A stretch of DNA of 64,000 nt from Paenibacillus aceti (GTDB lineage Bacteria > Bacillota > Bacilli > Paenibacillales > Paenibacillaceae). The stretch is from NCBI RefSeq assembly GCF_003614185.1, contig NZ_KZ987724.1, positions 1,232,159 through 1,296,158 of the forward strand. The letters are read 5' to 3'. This document shows positions 33,961 to 42,653 of this stretch, piece after piece. The translations under genes and the position numbers were made by a program. Position 1 is the first letter of the stretch. Each line of letters opens with the position of its first letter. Below the pieces are notes generated by a model. That model worked only from the letters and a program-made list of their open reading frames with translations. It did not search any database and was not told where the DNA came from.

Positions 33961-35418
33961 CTATAGAATCGGCGATAGCAGACGAGATATGGACTCCTTG
34001 ATACGGACGAATCTGGAACGCTGCTCGTATTCTTCCAGAGTAAGGAGGCTGGAATGCTCGATATCTTTTATGAAAATTTGATTTAATTCCTTGGCTGTAG
34101 GTTCATGATAAATAAATGCATTCACCTCAAAATTGAGACGGAAGCTGCGGTAATCCATATTCGCCGTTCCTACAGACGCGATTTCGTCGTCGATAACGAC
34201 GGTCTTGGCATGGATAAAGCCCTTCTCATAGAGATAGACCTTGACGCCCAGCTTCAACAGTTCGCCGACATGGGACAGAGTTGCCCAGTAGATGAACGGA
34301 TGATCCGGTTTGTCCGGAATCATGATATGTACGTCAACGCCAGATAGAGCAGCGATTCGCAATGCATCAAAGACGCTCGGGTCCGGCACAAAGTAAGGGG
34401 TCTGGATATACACGGAGCTCTTGGCTGACAGTATCATTTTGATATAACCGTTCTTGATATGTTCGAGACTGGAGTCAGGTCCACTGGTCACAACCTGCAT
34501 GCTTACCTGATCCTTCGTCTCCATTTCCGGGAACAGACTAGGACTATATGTAATTTCATGATGCTGTGATGCCTGGCTCCAATCCAGAATGAAGCGGATT
34601 TGCATGGAATAGACGGCGTTGCCCTCAACTCTTAGATGGGTGTCGCGCCAATAGCCGAACTTCTTCTTCAAGCCCAGGTATTCATCTCCGACATTGAACC
34701 CGCCGACGTAGCCGATCTTGCCGTCAATGATGACGAGCTTGCGATGATTACGATAGTTGATTCTTAAATTGATCAGATGCAGCTTGGATGGGAAGAAGGC
34801 CTCGGCTTCCCCGCCCGCCTCCAGGAAATCCTTGAAGAACCCTCTCGTTAACTGCCGCGACCCTAGCTCATCGTACAATAGCCGCACTTTGACACCTTGC
34901 CTTGCTTTCTCGGTCAGAAGGTCGAGCAGTTTCTTGCCCAGATTATCCCTGCGATAAATATAATACTGAACATGAACGGATTGCTGCGCTGCCTGTATAT
35001 CCTGAAATAAACGGTCAAACTTGGCTTTACCTTCTGTGAAGATCTCGAGCTGATTATCTTCGGTCAACAAGGCTTGATTCTCGTTCAGATACATGTAAAT
35101 GAGATCATCATACTTCTGCGCGATTTCATTCTTGAACTGGAATTCACCCGCCTGGATGCAATCCATTTGAGCGAGCAATCTTTTCTCGTAGTGCAGCTTC
35201 TTGAAGTCATCCCAATGGAATAGCTTGATGGTTCGGAAATTCTGCGCGAAGAGCAGGTACAGAATAAATCCAAGCACCGGGATGAAGGAAAGAACAAGCA
35301 GCCAGGCCCAGGTCGAGCCGATATCTTTTCTTTCCTGAAAGACGATGATGATGGCTAACAGGACGTTGAGCACAAGGACGATACCAACAACGATAGAAAT
35401 AATAGAAGACATACTCAT
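33961..35418 (-). CDS. cls: Cardiolipin synthase
   Basis: 485 residues. Two N-terminal membrane segments (about 5-60) followed by two phospholipase D domains. The HKD motifs are HRKLVIIDGKIGYVGGFN (near 225) and HAKTVVIDDEIASVGTANMD (near 400). The enzyme condenses two phosphatidylglycerol molecules to cardiolipin at the membrane. Length and layout match Bacillus ClsA/YwnE-type enzymes. It is monocistronic and ends at a shared bidirectional terminator. Confidence 0.95.
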   Translation of the reverse strand: MSMSSIISIVVGIVLVLNVLLAIIIVFQERKDIGSTWAWLLVLSFIPVLGFILYLLFAQNFRTIKLFHWDDFKKLHYEKRLLAQMDCIQAGEFQFKNEIAQKYDDLIYMYLNENQALLTEDNQLEIFTEGKAKFDRLFQDIQAAQQSVHVQYYIYRRDNLGKKLLDLLTEKARQGVKVRLLYDELGSRQLTRGFFKDFLEAGGEAEAFFPSKLHLINLRINYRNHRKLVIIDGKIGYVGGFNVGDEYLGLKKKFGYWRDTHLRVEGNAVYSMQIRFILDWSQASQHHEITYSPSLFPEMETKDQVSMQVVTSGPDSSLEHIKNGYIKMILSAKSSVYIQTPYFVPDPSVFDALRIAALSGVDVHIMIPDKPDHPFIYWATLSHVGELLKLGVKVYLYEKGFIHAKTVVIDDEIASVGTANMDYRSFRLNFEVNAFIYHEPTAKELNQIFIKDIEHSSLLTLEEYEQRSRFVRIKESISRLLSPIL

Positions 35419-35633
35419 GACAGGTTCGTTTAGTCCTCCTGCAACTGGTTTATAATATTGTGATGATTATGCCACATCATTATACTTGAGCCTGTCTCTG
35501 AAATACAAGCTTCAAGTCAGGATGAAGCCTTCGTATTGTCTTTTGGGTAGGTTAAGTCTTCACGGCCCCATGCTTGAATATATGCTGAAAAGCTAGCTCC
35601 CGAGCCAAAAGATCATTATAGTTATTCTGTCCA

Positions 35634-35663
35634 TTGACGGAGTTTGGCGTTGTTCAGTACACT
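35634..35663 (+). promoter_or_regulatory. Candidate promoter of a short transcript
   Basis: TTGACG (35634-35639), 18-bp spacer, TACACT (35658-35663), upstream of a short reading frame with a strong ribosome site and a terminator. Confidence 0.4.
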
Positions 35664-35692
35664 GTGAGAAATGCTGAAGGAGGCGATTGTAT

Positions 35693-35782
35693 ATGAGTAA
35701 ACAGATATTTGCTGAGTGGATTGGTTTCGTCGTGTTTGTTGCTGATAACATAGAGTCTCCCGAGCGGACTGCAGTCTTTTGA
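35693..35782 (+). CDS. Possible 29-residue peptide
   Basis: ATG 35693 follows GAAGGAGGCG with good spacing. The 29-residue product begins MSKQIFAEWIGFVVFVADN and ends ERTAVF. It has a short hydrophobic centre (IGFVVFVA), no cysteines and no recognised family. A promoter-like sequence precedes it and a terminator lies 67 nt after the stop, so a self-contained small transcript is plausible. It may instead be a non-coding RNA or a leader without a translated product. Confidence 0.35.
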   Translation: MSKQIFAEWIGFVVFVADNIESPERTAVF

Positions 35783-35848
35783 TAGAGGTAGGCTGCTTAT
35801 TTCATGATGTGAAATAGGCGGACTATCGTATACACAAGCTGTACATGG

Positions 35849-35882
35849 AGCATCCGTAGAGGGATTTCTGCGGGTGCTTTTT
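35849..35882 (+). terminator. Terminator of a short transcript upstream of rsgA
   Basis: AGCATCCGTAGA (35849-35860) and TCTGCGGGTGCT (35867-35878) pair with two G-U wobbles, then TTTTT. There is no annotated gene upstream on this strand except the 29-codon frame. Confidence 0.75.
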
Positions 35883-36041
35883 GATGTGTCTGTGAGATCA
35901 GTCCTGTCAACAGCCTGTTGACTGTCTGTCGCTAGGACGGGAGTGAATCGATGGGGCTAGTGTGAAGTGGCTATGCGCAGAAATGACCTTACGGTCTCCT
36001 GGTCTGTTCAGGGGAATACGAAGGGAGAATATATCATTAAA

Positions 36042-37217
36042 ATGGAATACGAGTCATTGAAGGCCTTTGGTTGGACGGCAGATTGGCAGCCGAAGTGGTT
36101 AAGTGTAGCGGAGAAATATGATGGGGATCGGTTAAAAGAGGGCGGCTATGGAGCTGAAGTTGCGGATGGAGTCCATGGATTCAATGGGGCCGCCAGGGCA
36201 GATGGGATCGAGCCTGCACGAATTGTCGCCGATTACGGACAGAAGTATGAGATTCGCAGCGAGCGAGGAACGAGCTGGGCCGCCTTATCCGGCAAGGCCA
36301 GACTTAGATGCAAAGAGCAGAGAAGCTATCCCGGTGTCGGAGATTGGGTTGCTGTCAAGATGATGAATGAGGGCGATGATGCGGTGATTCATGAAGTACT
36401 GGAGCGGAAAAGCTTAATCGTCAGGCAAGCCGCCGGCTTTGAGACGAAGGAACAGGTTATAGCAGCCAATGTGGATACGCTGTTCATCGTCTGCGCCTTG
36501 AATCATGATTTTAATGTGCGCCGCATCGAACGGTATTTGATCATGGCCTGGAACAGCGGGGTGAATCCGGTCATCGTCCTCAGCAAGAGTGATCTGTGCG
36601 AGGATGTTCCATCCTATGTAGCTGAGACGGAGATGATTGCCCCCGGAGTGCCGATCATCAGCGTGTCGGCGCATCTGGGAATCGGGAGGGAACGGCTCGA
36701 AGCTTACGTCTCGCCCGGGACGACGATTGCTCTCGCCGGGTCCTCAGGGAGCGGGAAATCGACGCTTATTAACTGGTTGACGGGGGCTGAGATACAGCTT
36801 ACGCAAGAGGTGCGGGAGGAAGATAGTCGAGGCCGGCATACGACGACGCACAGGGAGTTGTTCCTGCTGCCGCAGGGCGGCGTACTGATCGATACTCCGG
36901 GGATGCGCGAGCTGTCGATCTGGGATAATGACGGCGGGCTGGAACGGACCTTCGAGGATATCGAGCATCTGAAGGAAGATTGTCTGTTCAGCGATTGCCA
37001 GCATCGGCGCGAGAAGGGATGTGCGGTGTTACAGGCCGTGCAGGATGGGACTCTGGATCAGAAGCGACTGGATAATTATCATAAGATGCAGCGTGAGATC
37101 CAGTTCCAGATGAGAAAAGAAAGAATCGCCGCGAAGAAAAACGCCAGCCGCTCCAGCACCGGCCCGAAATCAGGGCAGCGAGACCGTCGGGGGTGGCGTA
37201 GGGAGATAGAGGAGTAA
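36042..37217 (+). CDS. rsgA: Ribosome small subunit-dependent GTPase A
   Basis: The 391-residue reading from ATG 36042 (MEYESLKAFGW) matches the usual RsgA N-terminus. A longer frame from GTG 35967 has no good ribosome site. An OB-fold domain (about 65-130) is followed by a circularly permuted GTPase. G4 is LSKSDL, G1 is AGSSGSGKSTLINWL and G3 is DTPGMREL. A C-terminal zinc-binding element has CLFSDCQHRREKGC. RsgA binds the maturing 30S subunit and hydrolyses GTP during late assembly. This variant has a long N-terminal part typical of a second RsgA-like paralogue in Bacillales, so it may not be the only copy. Confidence 0.9.
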   Translation: MEYESLKAFGWTADWQPKWLSVAEKYDGDRLKEGGYGAEVADGVHGFNGAARADGIEPARIVADYGQKYEIRSERGTSWAALSGKARLRCKEQRSYPGVGDWVAVKMMNEGDDAVIHEVLERKSLIVRQAAGFETKEQVIAANVDTLFIVCALNHDFNVRRIERYLIMAWNSGVNPVIVLSKSDLCEDVPSYVAETEMIAPGVPIISVSAHLGIGRERLEAYVSPGTTIALAGSSGSGKSTLINWLTGAEIQLTQEVREEDSRGRHTTTHRELFLLPQGGVLIDTPGMRELSIWDNDGGLERTFEDIEHLKEDCLFSDCQHRREKGCAVLQAVQDGTLDQKRLDNYHKMQREIQFQMRKERIAAKKNASRSSTGPKSGQRDRRGWRREIEE

Positions 37218-37246
37218 CTTCGCAAGGGTGGGGGGGCCGCGAGGGT

Positions 37247-37436
37247 AAATTCCTGCAAATAGGCAGGAATTACTTCTACCCAGCGCCCTAAAGTGGAAAA
37301 TTCCTGCGAAAATGCAGGAATTTGCTCCGGATGAGCTTGATTCGAAGGAAATACGAGTAAAAGCCTGCACTTCTGCAGGCTTTTACTCGTAACAGGTGGA
37401 TTCATGCGCCAAAGCCCGCATATTTGCATCTTTTTT
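37247..37436. repeat. Four-palindrome intergenic element, CCTGCA/TGCAGG core (copy C, inverted)
   Basis: Units lie at 37247-37272, 37297-37322, 37359-37385 and a degenerate one at 37411-37436. Centres are 50, 63 and 51 bp apart. The reverse complement of its middle spacer (TATTTCCTTCGAATCAAGCT) closely matches copy A (TATTTCCTTGAAATCAAGCC), so this copy is inverted relative to A and B. Confidence 0.85.
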
Positions 37437-37715
37437 GGTCTGTGCGGCGGAGATGGTGCGATTCAGTTGCTCAGCTATTGCGGCGGGACACCTGTTTTGA
37501 AGAGCACCAAGTCCCACTATCCGCTACCTTATCTTTAGCAGCAAGTAACTCAGGGACGCCGCCTTTGTCGAAATAAGCACCGCCTAAACACTGCCGCTGT
37601 CACTTAAAATTGACGGACAAGAGGTGCATTTCCTATAATTTGTAGTAGGAAGATGTGAATAGAGTGACTGATATTATAGCATCCAGCAATGGATGGGGGA
37701 AAGGCGGTAAGTTTA

Positions 37716-38453
37716 TTGACGATGGCAATGAATGGCATGGAACGTTTGCTTAAATTAGACGGAGCTTACAATGTGCGTGATATTGGTGGATATAGGACGT
37801 TATCCGGGGCTATAGTGCAGCGTGGACGCTTGTTCCGTGCGGATGGTCTGCATCAGCTTTCGCAGCGGGATCAAGAGACGATTCTGGGGCTAGGCGTCAA
37901 GACGATTGTTGATCTACGCTTCGATGATGAAACTGCGGCCAAGAAGGATGTATTCGCGGAGCACAGCGAGGTTGACTATCACAATATCTCACTAGTTAAC
38001 CCGGCTACTACCAAGCTGAGCGAGATCAGCAACTTAAGTGATATGTACAAGATTCTGCTGGATCAAAGCAACTCATTATTGATTGAGGTGTTCCGTCTGA
38101 TCGCAACGGTGAAGGAGGGGCTCTTGTTCCACTGCTCAGCCGGTAAGGATAGAACAGGCGTTGTAGCTGCGCTGCTGCTCGATCTGGCGGAGGTGCCAAG
38201 GGAGACGATCATCAGCGATTATGCGGAGACGGAAACCAATCTGGCACCGATCATGGATGAGCTTCTGGCGCATCGTCCAGCGGAGATGAGCGAGGCTGAA
38301 TTCCGCCTATTCATGGGCAGCGCGCCAGAGAATATGGAGATCATGCTGGATCATCTCTATTCTGTCTATGGCGGAGCGGAGCAGTATTTATCCGGTAATG
38401 GCCTACTTGCGGATGAGATCGATTCGTTGAAGCATAAGTTACTAAAAGGCTAA
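37716..38453 (+). CDS. Tyrosine-protein phosphatase (DSP/Siw14-like)
   Basis: About 245 residues. TTG 37716 has the best ribosome-site spacing (AAAGGCGG at 37700-37707). ATG 37722 is the alternative. The catalytic P-loop is HCSAGKDRTG (Cys nucleophile, Arg). The N-terminal NVRDIGGYRT and LFRADGLHQLS motifs and the DLRFDDE segment place it in the Y_phosphatase3 family of cytoplasmic bacterial phosphatases. Natural substrates, protein phosphotyrosine or phosphoinositide-like molecules, are not known for this class. It stands alone and is followed by a hairpin. Confidence 0.87.
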   Translation: MTMAMNGMERLLKLDGAYNVRDIGGYRTLSGAIVQRGRLFRADGLHQLSQRDQETILGLGVKTIVDLRFDDETAAKKDVFAEHSEVDYHNISLVNPATTKLSEISNLSDMYKILLDQSNSLLIEVFRLIATVKEGLLFHCSAGKDRTGVVAALLLDLAEVPRETIISDYAETETNLAPIMDELLAHRPAEMSEAEFRLFMGSAPENMEIMLDHLYSVYGGAEQYLSGNGLLADEIDSLKHKLLKG

Positions 38454-38463
38454 GAAACCAGCT

Positions 38464-38503
38464 GTCTCATAAGTCGATCTTCCGACTTGGAGACGCCTCT
38501 TTT
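38464..38503 (+). terminator. Probable terminator of the phosphatase gene
   Basis: GTCTCATAAGTCG (38464-38476) pairs imperfectly with CGACTTGGAGAC (38483-38494). It is followed by GCCTCTTTT. Confidence 0.55.
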
Positions 38504-38563
38504 GCGTACCCAAGCGTGCCCAAAGATATGAACAGCCCCCTGTTCTGGTCGGATCACTCGGAC

Positions 38564-38740
38564 ACGGACATCAATGTCCGTTAGCGTTGATTCTGTGGCA
38601 CTCCTGCCCTTGTAACGGTCAAAAATGTCCGTTACAAGGGCAATAGCCACGAAAAATGGCATTTTGTGCTTCTAAGGGTCAAAAGTGTCCGTTAGAGGAG
38701 CAGAGTTGTTGTTTTCAGGCTCTAACGGACATTTTTGACC
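38564..38740. repeat. Four-palindrome intergenic element, GGACA/TGTCC core (copy F)
   Basis: Units are ACGGACATCAATGTCCGT (38564-38583), CCCTTGTAACGG...CCGTTACAAGGG (38607-38640, perfect 12-bp arms), GGTCAAAAGTGTCC (38677-38690) and GGACATTTTTGACC (38727-38740). Centres are about 51, 60 and 49 bp apart, matching the geometry of the CCTGCA and TTGCA elements. The last unit is inverted relative to the two before it. Confidence 0.7.
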
Positions 38741-38896
38741 GCTAGATTAGCGGAGGGTTCTGACCGACCGTGTTTGTCTCTTGCGCCACGCAAGCTTAAT
38801 GGATTGTACAGAGATTGAAGTCGAAGCGATTAATACGGAGTTTGAGATTGTGGCTTTGCCCACAAAAAAGGTTGGACAGCCCCTATTTTTCACTGC

Positions 38897-39739
38897 TCAT
38901 GATTGCTTCGTCAGTAATCTTCTCAATTTATTCTCAGTGTTCGATTCGGGCGCTGGGGTGTAGATGCTGCAGCGTAAGTCCGTCTCGCCCTGCACCTGAA
39001 AGGAAGTGAGGTGGAACAGCATTTTGCCAGCTTTGGCGTGCCTGAATTCAATCAGCACCTCTGGCGCGGTGCTAACCTTGCTCTGCTGCCATAAGGTGTT
39101 GAACTCCGGCGCGGCTTCGTTCATCTCATTAATGAATTGTTCATACCATTCATCCTCTACGTACTGTCCGTAATAGGCGCGGAATATGGCCAGAAATCCG
39201 CTGACGAAATCCTCCCAGTTCACGGCAAGCCGCCGTAATTCCTTCCTCGTAAACAGTAAAGAAATCATATTCCTCTGTTCAAAGGGAATCTGATCGAAAT
39301 TGACGAACACCTGGGAAGCCGCTGCATTCCAGGCGACGATATTATAGTGGCGGTCATTGATAATCGCCGGGCAGTAGCGTAGCTCCTGAATGATCTTGAT
39401 CAGAGCAGGGCTGATCTCCGCGAAAGTGTCCTTGGGCCGGGCAGCAGGAGAGACGGGACCCATAGCCAGGGCGAACAGATATTTACGCTCATCCCCCGTT
39501 AACTTCAGTGCGGTAGCAACGCAATCCAGTACAGAAGCAGACACTTGAATATCCCGGCCTTGCTCAAGCCATGTGTACCAGGTTGCGCTAACTCCGGCCA
39601 ACTGGGCGACCTCCTCCCGGCGCAGCCCGGGAGTCCGCCTGCGTGTGCCGTGCGCGAAGCCGACCGATTCCGGGGAAATCTTCGCCCGGCTATATTTTAG
39701 AAATTCCGACAAGGCTTGAAGCCGTCCTTGGTCCTTCAT
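38897..39739 (-). CDS. XRE-family regulator with MmyB-like ligand-binding domain
   Basis: 280 residues. The N-terminal helix-turn-helix carries the RTPGLRREEVAQLAGVSATW and YTWLEQGRDIQVSASVLD pattern that defines this subgroup. It is followed by an MmyB-like PAS-type domain (about 100-270, ending LRCSIYTPAPESNTENKLRR). In Streptomyces MmyB-like domains bind fatty-acid-like ligands and the family often regulates short-chain dehydrogenases next door. Here no such gene is adjacent, and fabF is divergent 202 nt away. Its ribosome site is GAGGGTGAACG. Confidence 0.92.
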   Translation of the reverse strand: MKDQGRLQALSEFLKYSRAKISPESVGFAHGTRRRTPGLRREEVAQLAGVSATWYTWLEQGRDIQVSASVLDCVATALKLTGDERKYLFALAMGPVSPAARPKDTFAEISPALIKIIQELRYCPAIINDRHYNIVAWNAAASQVFVNFDQIPFEQRNMISLLFTRKELRRLAVNWEDFVSGFLAIFRAYYGQYVEDEWYEQFINEMNEAAPEFNTLWQQSKVSTAPEVLIEFRHAKAGKMLFHLTSFQVQGETDLRCSIYTPAPESNTENKLRRLLTKQS

Positions 39740-39941
39740 CTATCGTTCACCCTCCAGAACATCATTAAGCTGGTACTCTTTATACTATGATAATATACAA
39801 CTTGTAATAGCATAAATAAAGTGACAAGATGGATAATGGAAGGTGGCTTGTCGCATAAACACGCTAGAATACGATTAGATGAACCATATATTAGGATGTT
39901 GGACGAAAGGATTAGGCAAGAGGGGAAAGGATGGATAAGTT

Positions 39942-41177
39942 ATGGAACGAGTAGTGGTTACGGGAATGGGTGTCATCTCTCCAGTCGGTAATGATGTCGA
40001 GAGCTTCTGGAGCAGCTTGACACAAGGTAAATCAGGGATTTCACCGATTGATATATTCGATACGTCGGCGCATAAGGCGAAGATTGCCGGGATCGTCAGA
40101 GATTTCGACGCTGAAGCGGAGTTCGGCCGTAAGGAGGCCAGACGCATGGATCGCTTCTGCCAGTTCGCGATGGCGGCGGCCGATCAGGCGATGAAGGATT
40201 CGCGGTTACAGCTGGGAGAGATCGATCTGCAGCGTATGGGCGTATATGTCGGCTCAGGTGTGGGAGGGATACAGACGCTGCTGGATCAGCATGATCAGCT
40301 AAGAAACAGAGGAGCGCAGCGGGTCAGTCCGACACTGGTGCCGATGTTGATCTCCAATATGGCAGCGGCGCTCATTAGCATCAAGTACGGAGCGACCGGG
40401 CCGACGATGTCACCGGTTACCGCCTGCTCCGTCGGCAATACAGCGATCGGCGAGGCGACGAGGCTGATTCGCTCTGGCGGAGCCGATATTATCATCGCTG
40501 GCGGTACAGAGGCGGCCATTACAGAGATCTCCCTGGCCAGTTTCGCCAATGCCGGGGCTCTATCCACCCGTAATGATGCGCCGCAGCAGGCCAGCAGACC
40601 GTTCGACCGTGATCGGGACGGCTTTGTCATGTCAGAGGGGGCGGGGATTCTCGTCTTGGAATCCCTGACGCATGCGCAGCGCAGGAATGCGAGGATATAT
40701 GCGGAAGTGATCGGCTATGGAGCGACCTCAGATGCTTATCATATGGTAGCCACGCATCCTGAAGGAATCGGGGCCTGCCGCGCCATGGAGCTGGCGCTTA
40801 AGGATGCCGGGGTAACGCCTGAGCAGATCGATGTCATCAGCGCTCATGCGACGAGTACAACAATCGGAGATATATCGGAGACAAAAGCGATCAAGAAGCT
40901 GTTCGGCGAAGCGGCAAAGCAGGTGCCCGTAACGGCGAATAAATCGATGATCGGCCATCTGCTCGGCGCATCCAGTGCGGTAGAAGCGATAGCTCTCGTC
41001 AAGAGCCTGCAGGCTGGTCTCATCCCGCCGACGATTAATCTGGATGAAGTCGATCCGGTCTGTGATCTCGATTATGTTCCGCATGAAGCGAGAAGTAAGG
41101 AACTTGAGATCGGCATGTCCAACTCCTTCGGCTTTGGCGGACATAACGCCGTCATTGTGCTGCGAAAATTCAAATAA
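39942..41177 (+). CDS. fabF: Beta-ketoacyl-ACP synthase II
   Basis: 411 residues from ATG 39942. The catalytic triad is readable: Cys in PVTACSVGNTAIGEA (near 163), His in SAHATSTTIGDISETKAIK (near 304) and His in NKSMIGHLLGASSAVEA (near 340). The C-terminus carries the usual SNSFGFGGHNAVIVLRK. The enzyme elongates acyl-ACP with malonyl-ACP in fatty acid synthesis. It stands alone outside any fab cluster, with its own terminator, so it is likely a second copy besides the main fabHF locus. Confidence 0.94.
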   Translation: MERVVVTGMGVISPVGNDVESFWSSLTQGKSGISPIDIFDTSAHKAKIAGIVRDFDAEAEFGRKEARRMDRFCQFAMAAADQAMKDSRLQLGEIDLQRMGVYVGSGVGGIQTLLDQHDQLRNRGAQRVSPTLVPMLISNMAAALISIKYGATGPTMSPVTACSVGNTAIGEATRLIRSGGADIIIAGGTEAAITEISLASFANAGALSTRNDAPQQASRPFDRDRDGFVMSEGAGILVLESLTHAQRRNARIYAEVIGYGATSDAYHMVATHPEGIGACRAMELALKDAGVTPEQIDVISAHATSTTIGDISETKAIKKLFGEAAKQVPVTANKSMIGHLLGASSAVEAIALVKSLQAGLIPPTINLDEVDPVCDLDYVPHEARSKELEIGMSNSFGFGGHNAVIVLRKFK

Positions 41178-41181
41178 ATTC

Positions 41182-41229
41182 GAAAGAGAGACCTGAACCG
41201 CTTCGCCGGCGTTCAAGGTCTTTCTTTTA
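41182..41229 (+). terminator. Terminator of fabF
   Basis: GAAAGAGAGACCTGAAC (41182-41198) and GTTCAAGGTCTTTC (41211-41224) pair with small bulges, followed by TTTTAT. Confidence 0.75.
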
Positions 41230-41278
41230 TGGATCATACCCGTGGGTCGGAAGCGCAAATCAGAAATAAACGCATATC

Positions 41279-41307
41279 TTGTATAGGAACCCATAACTCT
41301 TTATACT
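41279..41307 (+). promoter_or_regulatory. Promoter of murB
   Basis: TTGTAT (41279-41284), 17-bp spacer, TATACT (41302-41307). Transcription would start near 41314, inside the short hairpin described next. Confidence 0.6.
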
Positions 41308-41310
41308 TAA

Positions 41311-41336
41311 AGAATCGCTATGTTAGCGGTTTTTTA
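41311..41336 (+). other. 5' hairpin with T run at the start of the murB mRNA
   Basis: AATCGCTA, TGT, TAGCGGTT then TTTTT. It has terminator form but sits at the predicted start of transcription and just before the ribosome site AAAGGAG. It may protect the mRNA 5' end, or end a transcript that starts further upstream. Confidence 0.5.
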
Positions 41337-41357
41337 TTGTTGAAAGGAGACTTACCC

Positions 41358-42386
41358 ATGCTTTGGGAGCACAGACTAACTGAGATATGCAAAGAGAATG
41401 AAGATTTGTCTAAATATTCGACTTATGAAATCGGAGGGGTTGCCAGATTCGTAGCCAAGCCTAGACGTACAGAAGAGATTGTCCTGCTATTGGAGCAAGC
41501 GAAATCCAGCGGAATGCAAACGGTCATGTTCGGGATGGGCTCCAACTTATTATTGCCCGATCATCCTGATCCAGAGACCTTATATATATCGATGCGCGAT
41601 CATATAGAAGTCATGCCTAGAGAAGATTTGCTCTATGTATCCGCCGGGACTCCATTATCCCTGCTGTCCTTATTCGGCGAGTTAAGCGGATTTACCGATT
41701 ATCATTTTACTTTTCTGCTGCCTGGAACCTTAGGCGGGGGCGTCTATATGAACGCCAAATATTTTGACAATGTGATGTGTAACTTCCTGGATACGGTATA
41801 CTATATCGATCTGGATGCGCCAGGGAGAGGGATTCAGAGCATTAAGGTAGAGGACTGCGAATTCGCTTATAAACAGTCGATCTTCCAGCATCGTCCCTGG
41901 TTCATTACTGGTGCGGATTTGAAGCTCAAATCGGAGGGGGCGGCCTTTCATTATGAACGGATCGAAGCATATTTGAATCAACCGTTCGTTCGTGAGAGCA
42001 TCGACAATTCCAGTCTCAGCTCCTTCTACAGCTTCTATCGCAGCTATCTGACCCGACTTGAGCAGCAGCAACTCTCTGTTCCAGAGGCGATGATGAATGT
42101 CGTCCACGACCGGACGGGGAAGAAGCACTTCGACTATCCTTCCTGCGGCTCGGTCTTCAAGAATGATTATTCCATCGGGACACCGGTCGGGAAGCTGGTG
42201 GAGAGTATCGGCCTGAAGGGAACAGCACGGGGGAACGCGATGATCTCGCCCGTACATGGCAATGTTATTCAGAACCGCGGCGGCGCCAAGGCTGCTGACG
42301 TGATTGAATTGATTAAGCTCGTCCAGGACGCTCTTCACCAGAACTATCACTTTGTACCAGAACCAGAGCTGGTTATTGTGAAATAG
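41358..42386 (+). CDS. murB: UDP-N-acetylmuramate dehydrogenase (MurB-like)
   Basis: 342 residues from ATG 41358 after AAAGGAG. An upstream frame to 41229 covers the promoter and hairpin and is not used. FAD-binding features: YSTYEIGGVARF near the N-terminus, MFGMGSNLLLPD and LPGTLGGGVYMNAK. The catalytic Ser is in YPSCGSVFKND and the C-terminal Glu in VPEPELVIV. The enzyme reduces UDP-GlcNAc-enolpyruvate to UDP-MurNAc using NADPH. The substitution of the common NAGAYG after VYMN by NAKYFD makes it a divergent member, possibly a second MurB paralogue. Confidence 0.87.
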   Translation: MLWEHRLTEICKENEDLSKYSTYEIGGVARFVAKPRRTEEIVLLLEQAKSSGMQTVMFGMGSNLLLPDHPDPETLYISMRDHIEVMPREDLLYVSAGTPLSLLSLFGELSGFTDYHFTFLLPGTLGGGVYMNAKYFDNVMCNFLDTVYYIDLDAPGRGIQSIKVEDCEFAYKQSIFQHRPWFITGADLKLKSEGAAFHYERIEAYLNQPFVRESIDNSSLSSFYSFYRSYLTRLEQQQLSVPEAMMNVVHDRTGKKHFDYPSCGSVFKNDYSIGTPVGKLVESIGLKGTARGNAMISPVHGNVIQNRGGAKAADVIELIKLVQDALHQNYHFVPEPELVIVK

Positions 42387-42403
42387 GAATAGCTTACATC
42401 TGC

Positions 42404-42438
42404 GCCTCAGCCGTAAATTAGCGGTTGGGGCTTTTTTT
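42404..42438 (+). terminator. Terminator of murB
   Basis: GCCTCAGCCG (42404-42413) and CGGTTGGGGC (42422-42431) pair with two G-U wobbles, followed by TTTTTTT. Confidence 0.88.
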
Positions 42439-42653
42439 GCAATCGTCCAAAAATTATTTTACAAAATAATGTGATTTCACCAGTTTTGTGCAATGTAATC
42501 ATATGAAAGGTATATTTTGTAAGACATACTATCATTTGGGGTGTTTTAAGAGTAGGAGCAGTAAGAGACTAGCATTTCAGTCAGAATGAATCGCGGGTGC
42601 ACTTATTAAGTAATATATAGAAATCTATTTAAGAATGAGAGGGAGATAGGTGT

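Noticed and set aside
35967-36041. N-terminal extension of RsgA from GTG 35967
   Set aside because: No ribosome site before it, and the extra residues do not resemble RsgA. ATG 36042 gives the usual family start.
38781-39009. Two short plus-strand frames near the MmyB-like gene
   Set aside because: They overlap the 3' end of a real minus-strand gene and palindromic repeats, and have no ribosome site.
41229-41357. N-terminal extension of MurB
   Set aside because: This stretch contains the promoter and a hairpin, and a good ribosome site precedes ATG 41358.
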